The notes beneath the pieces were generated by a model. The model was not told where the DNA came from. It saw only the letters and a list, made by a program, of their open reading frames with translations, and searched no databases. A program made the translations under genes and the position numbers. This document shows positions 43,328-53,591 of a stretch of DNA of 64,000 nucleotides, one piece after another. The stretch is from Aphanomyces cochlioides. Lineage: Eukaryota; Oomycota; Saprolegniomycetes; Saprolegniales; Verrucalvaceae. How positions within the stretch are numbered: position 1 is the first letter of the stretch; every line of letters begins with the position of its first letter. Where the stretch lies: contig JAHQRK010000006.1 of the NCBI GenBank assembly GCA_019828595.1, forward strand, positions 2,604,001-2,668,000. The letters are read 5' to 3'.

Positions 43328-44646
43328 GATGGACGCTGACTCGCTGAAGATACGCGCGGCGTCTTGACGCTTCATAGCGAGGTAGTAGTGGGCGTAGAAA
43401 TGATACATTGTGGTATTCTGTGATGCAGTGTTTGTGGACTTCGTATCATTGCCAGGAAGAAATTGTACTTAACTTTGTATACTATACAATATTTCATATT
43501 ATATTCAGCATAGTGGATTAATATGCGATTTCGCCAATGACCTGCCAAGTCCACATTTCCCTGAAAAGGACAAAAACACATTTGCAATCGGGCGGGTTAA
43601 TCTGGTCGAAGTGTTTACGTGCAAATGCGACTAACATGCAAGAAATCCATCCAAAGTTGCTCATTCCATCCCTGTTGCCAGCGATCTCATGGCGTGGCAA
43701 TCCAACTCTTTCCTCCACGGCGTTGCAAAGAGCCGAGTTTGCCGTCGTCGATTGCACCACAGCACTAAAAGCCAGCCAAGAGCGAGGCCAATCTAACGAT
43801 AAGGCGGGGGAAATCACTTTAAATCTAGGGGAAAGGAGCTCGTCTTGGCTGAATGAAGAACAATTGTGGTGTAGCCTCCTTCGAGTCGAGGTAGAAGTCG
43901 TGGCGATCGTATTAGTTCAAAGCCATGCGCCCCCTTGAGGGGGGAACGAATCAAACGTTCTCATAGCGAGTTGTGTGTGTCGCATCGCCGCACTGTCTCC
44001 GTGAATTTTGTGTCCATAGCGTATGGTGTACGACAAGGACGCTAAAGAAGAGCCATGCTCGATAAACAGCAAGCATCTAAGAGCAGGCTCGTCGCTGCAG
44101 AGCTGTAGCTCATAGCGGCGTTTGTGTCCGTCGTGTATGTACCTGTATGAAGGTAATTTTGCAACGAGATGAGGGTGCTGGTAGTGGGATGTTGAATAAG
44201 TTTAGCAAGCTGTGCCAACCACGTTTGTGCGAATACTGTGCTAGTCTGTGTCGAGCTGATACATGGTGAATGCGCTATCACCCTCCTGCAAAGCTCTGAA
44301 CCGAACGAGCCACATTGATTCCCCGCATCTTCTACACAGCGACGACAATTCCCTTGACTGGCGACAAAGCAATGCCTATGATGGACCATGAGCTGCAAGA
44401 TAAAGGGGGCGCTCATAACAAATACCACACAACTTGCGACGGTCGAGCTACTTACGCTCTGACAGCGTGGTGTCGGCTACACTTGGTGAATTGCAAGATG
44501 GGTGCATCGCCCTCATACATACTCATCCATCATTGTTGAGTGCTTTGTGCCGCTTCTTGAAAAATTCATGAGATCGAACAAGACAGCGAGGACGACTTTA
44601 GTAGTGGGAATAAATTAGCATTATCTACGAGTTCTCATCACGTCCG

Positions 44647-45078
44647 TCAGAGCGAGATGGTCGTGACAACGTCGGCTCGAATGTGGAGGCGGCAGACGCC
44701 ATGTCCAAGATGGGAGACGGACTTGCAGCCTGGGACGGAGCATGGTTTGCCACCGCCATGGCGCGTGCAAAGTCCGTTCGACCGGGCATACGTCGAGCAG
44801 TAAGGAACGGTACACTTGCGCTTGCGGCTGCTGAATTGCATGTTGTGCTTGGTACAGTAGCCGTCGATTCGGGCGAGCTGGGGGCACTTGTCGATCTTGC
44901 AAAGCTTCACAGGCTGGATGCGCGGGCGCTGCTTGTGGAGAAGATGGTGGAGCTGCATCTTGTGCGTACTCGCTGGCGTCGGTTCGTCGGCGTGGACAAG
45001 GCAGAGAGCGTCGCGCTTGGCAAAGCGGGAGCAGCCTTTCACGGCACATGGAACGTAGCTCATGGGTTGTGCGTCCAT
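44647..45078 (-). CDS. C-x4-C-x9-C-x2-H repeat protein, paralogue 4 (four repeats)
   Basis: About 143 residues from the ATG at 45078 (MDAQPMSYVPCAVKGC). Units are CAVKGCSRFAKRDALCLVH, CKIDKCPQLARIDGYCTKH, CTVPYCSTYARSNGLCTRH and CSVPGCKSVSHLGHGVCRLH. It has the same KMQLHHLLHKQRPR and NMQFSSRKRK linkers as its neighbours. The last unit lacks the extra Cys seen in paralogues 2 and 3 (K-S-V-S-H instead of K-S-V-x-C), which argues that this Cys is not a ligand. The in-frame extension to 45384 is treated as non-coding for the same reason as in paralogues 2 and 3. Confidence 0.8.
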   Translation of the reverse strand: MDAQPMSYVPCAVKGCSRFAKRDALCLVHADEPTPASTHKMQLHHLLHKQRPRIQPVKLCKIDKCPQLARIDGYCTKHNMQFSSRKRKCTVPYCSTYARSNGLCTRHGGGKPCSVPGCKSVSHLGHGVCRLHIRADVVTTISL

Positions 45079-45165
45079 CTTAGACAAGTGTCCACTCGGA
45101 TGCAAATTGAACAATGACAACACGCTGAGGCCATGGGCATGTCTTGCCAAGCAAACCCGAGTGAG

Positions 45166-45177
45166 ACAATAAAACAG
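45166..45177 (-). promoter_or_regulatory. Conserved CTGTTTTATTGT word upstream of Cys/His paralogue 4
   Basis: Identical 12-mer to those before paralogues 2 and 3, here about 88 bases from the ATG. The second word (CTTTACAACCATGTG) is reduced here to a related CACCATGTGG near 45206. Confidence 0.55.
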
Positions 45178-45384
45178 ATCCTCACTGCGTTCGCCTAGCT
45201 TTGTTCCATCCACTGCACCACATGGTGCAGGAAGATGCGCCCGTGCGCCCCTGGACGGATTGTGGAAAGATGCTGGTTGTACGTGCAAGGAAGAACCTGC
45301 ATGGGTTTTCTTATATGTAGCCACAAGGCCTTTCCTGTCTTGCGCTACAGTTTTAAGGCGGTTCGTCCACCGTATGGATCGCAC

Positions 45385-47030
45385 CCTCCTGCATTGTACA
45401 CATGGCGAGAATGCGTTTCTTCATGTGCAGCCTAAAGATGCGACCTGCCACTGAGGCCACGCGAAGGTCTCTCTACATCCCCATGGAGCTACGAGAGATA
45501 GAGCGACCGTGAAACAGCGCATAGCTTTCGTCCGTTCGACCGTCGTTAGCTGGTGGTTTCCCCCTGGAGGCTACAGAGAATGGAGGAAACACACACAGTA
45601 GACATGGCGCGTTTGATGGTCGGAAAGCATTGCACATTGTCGATGACGAACTGCGTAACTGCGCTGGATTTTATCATCTCCATGTGTCGTTGTCATATTC
45701 TGTAATGCCGCACCCCCCCGCCAGCGCCACGTCACCTTTCACCCCATTATTAAACCACGCTAGCGTTTCAACAGATCTCGTTGTCTATGGACCCTGCCGA
45801 CGATGGATCGTGGCCATCTCGAACTTTGTCGGTCCTGCGTGCGTACCGGTAGTGGCTGTAGCTTAGAGTTGCAGCCTTGTTGACAACTTGGAGCATGACG
45901 AGACTGTCCTACCTTGAGAAAAGCTCACTGAATTGTGCGAGGTGTGGGATCCACGGCGTGTGTTTCACGCTGCGTTGGTACGGGCGCCCAAGTCACAAGT
46001 TGGGAATGAGTTCGTCAAACGACGACCATGCCACTCTGCGCAACGTGGAAGAAATCCTGACGACGTGCTCTCCACCAACTAAGATCGCTGTAGCTTCACT
46101 GCATGAGGCAGAGATAAAGCATACCCGGTATGCATGCAACATGTGAGGATCTGGATTCCAACCAAGTTCGTATGGATTTCGTTTCTAAAAGTTTGTGGAC
46201 AGGACCACGTGAGTTTGGGCATTGCCGCAGCCATAGAATCATCCATTGCACACAGCCACCAAGAAAGACAGACCGAGGCTGGAGGACACCCACAATATAC
46301 AGCATTTGGAGCTTGAGTCGATCCAGTCTCCACGGTTTCATGTGCTCCGCATACACTGTCTTGCACCGTTGCACATGGTCGCAAGAGGCGCGCTCTGGCT
46401 GCGTTTTCCTCCCTCGGCTCTCTCAACATACGGAACTTGCCGCATCCTACCGTGTTTGCAGCACTTCCACGTCCACCTAGCAGCTTTGTCTTCGAGCTGC
46501 CCTCTCTCGAACGTTCCAAGTGGCGCCGTGGAGCTTGTCAACGAACAGACAATCATATCTTGTCGTGGTGTCGAATCTGGTCGGGATGGAACTGCATTTA
46601 TCGAGATGGACTATTTTGATACAAATTTTCATATTAAAGTTTTTGTCTCCTTTTTCATATCCAGATACGTAAAATATTTTCACGGTAAAAGTGAATAAAA
46701 AATAGGAATTTGTTGGTTTCGGTTTAAACTTCGTGCGACACGTTATTACAAGCACGAAAGAATTCGGATGACAAGTCGTTTGCCCGTCTTTTTTAAGGGT
46801 TTTACGTCGTTTTTACGAAAATTCTGTAGCAGAGACATGACTTTTCCCTTGCAAAGATGTACCTCGCTTTAATGACATGTTGATCATTGAGGTGATATAA
46901 AATATCGTAAAATAATTAAAAATGTCATTAAAACGAGGTAGATGCTCCGAGAAAATATTGTAAAGTGATATTTTTTAAATACGAGATGGGCATTTTTTAT
47001 TGAAAACGAATGTTTTCTTGCAAACTCAAA
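45385..47030. other. Intergenic, no supported gene
   Basis: About 1.6 kb. Overlapping frames at 46079-46698 on both strands have no recognisable domain. The right part (46620-47030) is strongly AT-rich and leads into the HECT ligase promoter. Confidence 0.4.
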
Positions 47031-47036
47031 TGAGCC

Positions 47037-47096
47037 ATCCGGATAAGTAATAATGCGGACAGACAGTATACTTTGTTGTAGATATTTTATCCGGAT
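47037..47096. promoter_or_regulatory. Pair of ATCCGGAT sites upstream of the HECT ligase
   Basis: ATCCGGATAA at 47037-47046 and TTATCCGGAT at 47087-47096, 77-136 bases before the preferred ATG at 47173. Confidence 0.5.
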
Positions 47097-47172
47097 GCGC
47101 CACTTGCAATTTGGACACGGGGTCCCAACTGACTCTTCCCGTGACGAAGACGGAGGCCGCAAAAAGAGGTCG

Positions 47173-49530
47173 ATGGCAGTCCTGTTTGGCATTACGCTCT
47201 CATCGACGGCGGCAGCGATCGTCTACACACTCTTGGGACTTGCGCTGGTGCTCCTCATCGGCGCGATTATCTACTATTGGAACTATGCCAAGCGTATTGA
47301 ACGATTCTTGGAGAACGACAACCGAAACAACAACATGATGCGGCAGGATCTCGTCGATACGTTCATGGAACGTGGCGAAAAAGAATGGACATGCTCGATC
47401 TGCTTCCACGACAACCACCCGAGCAAGAAAGAATGTGTCATGTGTGGCACGCCACAAGTTGTCGTCGACACAATTGACCCCAACTTGCCACGCCCATCTG
47501 GCCTGCGCAAGTCCGATTTCGTCGAACCTGGCCTTAACAAATCCCGCTCTGTCGTTCTAGATCAACAAAGCCGCATTCGATCATTCCACGTGCGCCGACT
47601 GAAGCAAATGAACTTGACAGCACGTCAAAAAGCAGCGATGCGACGACACTTGTGGAGGCGAAAAAAGGGGCCTGATGGCAACATGCATTGGGTCCGTATT
47701 GATGCCGATCCTGATGACCCCACACGCGAAAGTACGGTTGATATGGAAATGTATGGCCAAGGCCACGACTTTGTGGACATGTTGAGTCCCATTTCCAACA
47801 CTGGTTCGTCAGTTCCCGAAGAAGGCGATCCAAACGAAACCCACGTCGCTCTTGCCATGCGCGATTTGGGCTACATGCATGAGGAGGAAGATCGATCGAC
47901 AACTCCTTTCCAGCCGCTTCGTGCTACTGCTCTCAAGCAACTGGAAGAAGCTGAAGAGCGCAAGTCCATGTACACAGGCATGACAGCTTTCCCAGGCGCA
48001 GCATTTGGCAAATCCAAGGCTCAATTATCTGGTAACGATAATGGTGGTGGTGGCGGCTTTGGTTGGGGTCCAGGACAAACCAACTTTCCACTAACGGCCA
48101 TCTCGGAAGAAGAACGTCGAAACAACTTTACAACGCTCTCCACTGGTTACGTTCGTCATACGACGGCCGACGGTGCCACTGAATTTGCCCCTGCTCTTGG
48201 TGTTGTCGTGGGAGAATCGCGTCAACCCGATTGCGATGACGACTTGGAAGAAATTGCTGCGCTCACGTTTCAAGAAAAGAACAAATGGTTCCTTGACCAA
48301 GTCCAGAAGCGCTGGCGGCGGTATGAAGACGGTCATATTCAATTTGTCGTGCGGCGAGATCATTTGATTGCCGACTCAATGGAACAAATGCTCAAATGTC
48401 CTGCTTCGCGCTTCTGGGAACGTCTGCGCATCTTCTTTGAGAACGAACCGGGTCTTGATGCTGGTGGTTTGATCCGTGAGTGGTATGAACTGCTCTGCGA
48501 TCAGCTCTTCAGCGATGAGATGGGACTCTTCGTCCCTACAAAAGGGTCGAATCTTGCCTACTGGATCAATCCCAAAGCGACGCAGCGGCCCAACTTTCAG
48601 CAAGAGTTTGAATTTGTTGGACGTCTCGTCGGGAAAGCCCTCATTGAAGGTTTCAACATGAAGATGTCGCTCGCTCTGCCGCTGATCAAGCACATGCTCG
48701 AAGTGCCGATTTCATTTTCCGACTTGGAATTCCTGGTATGACCTTGATGATACTGAGTAGAATCTCAAGGCGATGTGCTCGTTTAGGACGAAGAATTGTA
48801 TCGCAATTGCCGTTGGCTCAAGAAAAACGACAAAGCTGAGCTGTTGTCCTTGGATTTCACCGTCCAAGGCTTAACATCTACAGAAATCATTGAGTTGGTT
48901 CCTGGTGGCGCCAACATTGACGTGACTGATGCGAACAAAGGAGAATACCTCGATTTGTTGCTGAAGTACCACATGTTTCAGAGCATCTCGGCGCCGCTCA
49001 ATGCGTTCCTCAAGGGCTTTTACGACATTGTACCGCTCTTCTTGATCTCTGTTTTCGACTACCAAGAATTTGACTTGCTCCTCTCGGGCATCCCTGACAT
49101 TGACACGAACGACTGGCGCATGTACAGTGAAATTCGGTGGATCAAATTGGAAACTCCTAGTCCCGCCGAGACAGCAGTCGTTGAGGCCTTTTGGTCTGTT
49201 GTGGCCAAGTTTTCACCCGAAGAGCGTGCACGACTCCTTCAGTTTGCCACGGGCACCTCTCGGGTACGGCCTGTTCGATTCTGAATTTGGATTGATGACT
49301 TTTTCAAGGTTCCAGTTCAAGGGTTCAAAGCTCTCACGTCGACGGATGGCCGCGTCCGCCGATTTACGATTCAAATGGTCCAGCGCGGACCACCGCCAAC
49401 TGGCCTCATGCCCAAGGGCCACACATGCTTCAATCGCATCGACTTGCCACTCTACTCGAATAAGGAAGAGCTGGCCAAGTACTTGACTCTGGTCATCAAT
49501 ATGGAGATCACGGGCTTTTGGTTGGAATAA
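47173..49530 (+). CDS. Membrane-anchored RanBP2-zinc-finger HECT E3 ubiquitin ligase
   Basis: Exons 47173-48735, 48787-49263 and 49309-49530 keep frame (introns 51 and 45 nt) and encode 753 residues. Near the N-terminus is one membrane helix (IVYTLLGLALVLLIGAIIYY). A RanBP2-type finger follows, WTCSICFHDNHPSKKECVMC, with the usual W-x-C-x2-C-x10-C-x2-C spacing. After a low-complexity middle comes the HECT domain. It opens with KNKWFLDQVQKRW, passes EPGLDAGGLIREWYELLCDQ and FVGRLVGKALIEGFNM, and has the catalytic Cys in GHTCFNRIDLPLYS. It ends NMEITGFWLE, close to the G-F-G-L-E terminus of NEDD4-type ligases. The enzyme would pass ubiquitin to substrates at a membrane, with the finger possibly binding ubiquitin. 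The ATG at 47173 is preferred over 47053 because the latter lies between promoter sites. Confidence 0.88.
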
Positions 49531-50033
49531 TATTAAGTGTCTATGTCAATATGATTGGTTTAAATTACACTTTTGTAGCCAATCAAATGGCTCCACTTCA
49601 ATTTGATATAGCAATACGATCATCGACCATCGTGAACTGCTTTGTGCTCCTAGTCTCAAGGTCGTTTGACTACTCTGATCCCATCTCATCACCACCACTT
49701 TAAGCTACCTGCATTGCGCTTGAGCCTTGACAGTTTTGCGTGAGTTTGATTAGTCTCATGGACTATTTGAAAAATAAAAAATATGATTGGTCAAAATTAT
49801 TTGTATTTATTAAATATTGTCCAATAATAACAATATATGTCATTTCCACTGAATTGACATAAAGTATAGAACCGACAGATATCCGACAATTTCAGCCGTG
49901 TGATTCGTTCGTACGACAAATCGTGCTCATTTATTGGCTGCTCCTTGATAGACGGCACCTGATTGGGCGAGGGTTGTGTCGGACAACCAACATAACAGAA
50001 ATATATCTCGGATCTTGAATAAAAATATTTTGA

Positions 50034-51561
50034 TTGGATGGGAATATGCGTTCTGAAGGGATTGCCAGTTTGTTGAGAGCAATGAGCCGACCACTCGCCC
50101 CAAAGCCGCCAGTGCCGCCAAAAGAAACGATTCACGCTTCGTTCTTGAGCAGCTCAACCCATCGACAGTATAAAACCTACCAAACGCAGTTTGAAGACTT
50201 CTGTGTGAAGCATAAAGATGGACTGCGCGGTGATGCAGCAACTCCAGACGACTGCACCGATTTCCTTCACTTTTTGTATGAGAACGGTCGAAAGTCTAGG
50301 ACTGTCGATGCTGCAAAGAATGCTTTAGTATCATATTTCAAGCAACGACGGATTACACCAAGCCCAGCACAAGACTTGACCACAAAGCAGTACGTGGTTG
50401 GTCTTCAGAAATACAATAGACGCAACGACTTTGAGGACGAAAAAAAGGCTCATCCACTTACTGTCTTTGAAATGTCAACTATCATAAATTCCTTTGCCAA
50501 AATGGATCCATTTGTTGGTGCCATGTACTGATTGCTCTTCTCTGGCTGTTATCTTGGTTGCTTCAGGATTAGCGAGATGCTTGCGTTGAAGTGGAGTGAT
50601 GTCTGTCATGTGAAAGACGAGTCGGGTGACTATCTATCCGTCCGTTTGCGTTGGCACGAAAAAGCCAGCGTTGAGAAGGAATGTCAAGTGTACAATCTTG
50701 TTGACGAAATTGCTTTTTCATGTTTGAAAATTTGTGGCATGTATTCCGACTATATATCAATGACTCGAAGTTTGGCTGTCAATGTGCCAAACGATGCGTT
50801 TCTATTCCCAAATCTATCGCATCAATCCAATGGACATGTTAAATTGGACTGGTTTAAGAGTATCGAGCAAAATCAAGTCAGATCGTGCCTCAAAGATATT
50901 GTGAGCTCTACACCAAGTGTGCCAATTACTGTCACTCTGCACAGCATGCGTCGTGGTGGCTGTTTCTTTCGAGTTTTTGAGTCGTCGCAGCGTCGGTTCG
51001 ACTTTAAAGAGCTTATGGCGTGGTGTAGAGGGTAGGATGCAAAAACATGCTGTGAGTATTTGATTACACAAAGCATCGTCAATGATATAGATCCACGAAA
51101 TTTGCTTCGATCGGGATCAAAACAAAAGAGCAGAGTCTCGGTTCAGTCTAGTTTGTCCAGTGAGGATGTCGACGCCATCGTGAATGCAATTATTACGTTT
51201 GAAAGCCTCAGGGAGCAGTATCAATAATGTGACAGCGTCGATTAGTCAACCAAAAAGGCAAAAAACAATTGACAGCTATGTGTCGATCAAAATGATACCT
51301 TCGGCACACTCGGCAAGGGAAGCATGGGATCAATGGTTCACCCCAGATGCCAAATCAGGCTTATACTGTGCTCTCAACGATTTTACAAAGCGGATGATCA
51401 AAATTGACCGAAAAAAGTATTCAGAAAGACAAACTCTGGCTTTGGCGTTTGAAAAATATCAAGACTACGCCCGTTTTGAGGTTGCCTATGCTGGCTTCAC
51501 ATCAACTTATTCAAAGCTATTGCGTGAAGTTCGAAAGAGAAAGCGAGACAACACTTTGTAA
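50034..51561 (+). pseudogene. Crypton tyrosine recombinase with GCR1_C-like tail, inactivated
   Basis: Crypton elements encode a tyrosine recombinase fused to a GCR1_C-type DNA-binding domain and are known from oomycetes. Here the core-binding region (STHRQYKTYQTQFEDFCVKH) leads to the catalytic domain: Arg I in CFRISEMLALKWSDV, the H-x-x-R pair in LHSMRRGG, and the Tyr in T-C-C-E-Y-L-I. Two stops interrupt it: TGA at 50529-50531 (after GAMY) and TAG near 51033-51035 (after W-C-R-G). Both sit where Trp is plausible, so each could be one G-to-A change. A frameshift around 51180-51230 separates the last part, which reads REAWDQWFTP...KKYSERQTLA, matching GCR1_C. No terminal repeats are expected for Cryptons. 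The copy is inactive but fairly young in structure. Confidence 0.82.
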
Positions 51562-52239
51562 TTTATTTCATATACATTTTTCTTGTTCAACACTGTCCTT
51601 CATTCATCTGCCATCTCTCTGCATTTAAAGAGCCATGCATGCCATATACTTGTCAGAATGCAATCATCGCAACATGAGCCTTCATATCAATTTGACAGCT
51701 TTCGACATATTTCATTGCTTTAACTACATCAAAATAGTTTGCATGCTCTCGGGTGTGTTAGTCTAGAAACTTACAAGATGTTCGTTGTGTTGCGCTGGTG
51801 CCAGTGTGACAAGAAATCAAGGTGTTGGGCAGGGGAGAGGAATGTTGCAGGAGAAGAGCACACTAAGCAAGCAGTGGTCGATTGAATTGAGGGACCTATG
51901 CGAATGACATTTCAGTCGAAGAATAACGAAAGCATGGCAGTACACTGATTGACATTGCTTTGGAAGTCGAGTCTTGGCAAAAACCTGTGGCAGGATTCAA
52001 GTCATGGATCTCACTATGCACGTTCGTGACATCAATCATATTCATCGACATACTTGTTTGTTACACAGAGATTTGCCATCTTCAATCATAAAGCAACAGC
52101 TTGAAACGCACAGACAAAGACTAGGTTGCATGATATCCATGGGCAGAGCAAGTGTACAAGCGACCTCCATCACCAAACTCGAACTGTCTGGACACAGAAT
52201 CAATGTCATAGTTTTATCCAATCAAAACACTGACTCTTA

Positions 52240-53010
52240 GAAGGAAATTGTGGGACAATTGTGGGAGCAATAAAACGCACATGACAATGATATGTAACTT
52301 ACAAGTAAATCAGTGAAGCTGCATTGACTTTGAACTCGCGATGCGTAAAGTCCTCTTCAAAGTGCCTTCTTTCGAGACAAACTACGTGTGACTGTCATAG
52401 ATAATAAATGAGTTTAAGGAGCTTCTAACAACAATATTGTTAAGGGAGACTTGGCTGTGCTGTCATGTTTTGCATGGAACTAAAGGCACCTCAAAACCCT
52501 AGCGAGCGTGTTTGCTCTGTGAATTATCGCAACTTGCACTGAATAGTTTATAGGGCCTGAGTGAACAGAGAATTTTGACAAAATGTCTTAGCAAGCAGAC
52601 ACAGAAACACACAAAAGCACAAGTAGATGATTTCATCTCGACTATGTAGCTTAGGACTCGGCGACTTCTATTAGATTGATCGTTTAGAGGAGAGTCAAGA
52701 TCTGGATGTCGCACACGCATCTAAGATAAGCAATAGTTTAGTGTGTTAAATAGACACTAAAACGGCAAAGAATAATGTAGCATAAGAGTGTCTCTGTGGT
52801 GCTTGATTCATCAATGGCGTTGCCCAGATCAAAGCTGGGTGTTTTCAGCTTCAAATGTGATTTGTTTTAAGTCGAAAGACTTACAGCTTACTCCAACTGT
52901 ATAAACATAAGTCGAGACTCCTAGCTCGAGTGGTTCGCTTCACAAGAACAGTGTTTCTCTAAGGCAGAGCTATCTTTTGGACACTTTCTCTAGGAAAAGA
53001 CGTCGAATGT
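52240..53010 (+). repeat. Second diverged copy of the pogo-associated repeat
   Basis: Collinear with 9230-10000. This copy ends near AGACGTCGA, just before the point where the other copy enters the DDE coding block. The transposase remnant is therefore missing here, and AT-rich sequence (53010-53560) with CCCACAAAT words follows. Confidence 0.7.
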
Positions 53011-53591
53011 TAAAACCCTATAAATTGATATTGTGGGATTCTGTCCCACAAATTTCGCAGAAATGATGTGAGCTCTTGGAAATGTATGAAAAAGACTTGA
53101 AGGAAATTTTTTGATTTTCTTGAAAATTTGGGACAATTTGTCCCACAAATGCTCTAAAATAACCCACAAATTCCGGAGAATGTCGGATGAGGTTGTCGTA
53201 TCGCTGATATTAGCTGGACATATCAAAAGTCTCATTTTATTATTATCGATTTGATACAAATTTTGGGTTGGTGCTCAATCGAATCGCGCCAGCAAATCGA
53301 TCCGCAAACCGATCCCATAGATTTCATTGGCTGATTCGAAAAAAAGTACCATATTTTGTCAAATTAGTCGAAATTTTTCGATTATTAGTCAATCAAATGG
53401 CTATAAAACAAATTTGGAACGATTGAACAAACCGCGCCTAAAAATTTCCCCAAAAAGCACAATATTTTTGATTTTCCTTTTCTCTAATTTTAGTGTTCTG
53501 TGTGATATTAATATATTCGTCCATACAAAAACCAAGTGAAACGATGCCGTTTCAATTTCCACAATGGCAATCTATCTTGGCGTGACGGACC

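Larger units (their letters stand above)
42297..44646. other. Spacer between Cys/His paralogues 3 and 4
   Basis: About 2.3 kb without a supported gene. It holds the MITE-like hairpin and the 12-bp tandem repeat annotated separately. Confidence 0.4.

Noticed and set aside
46079..46698. Mutually overlapping frames of 116-150 codons upstream of the HECT ligase
   Set aside because: Antisense shadows of each other, with no recognisable motif.
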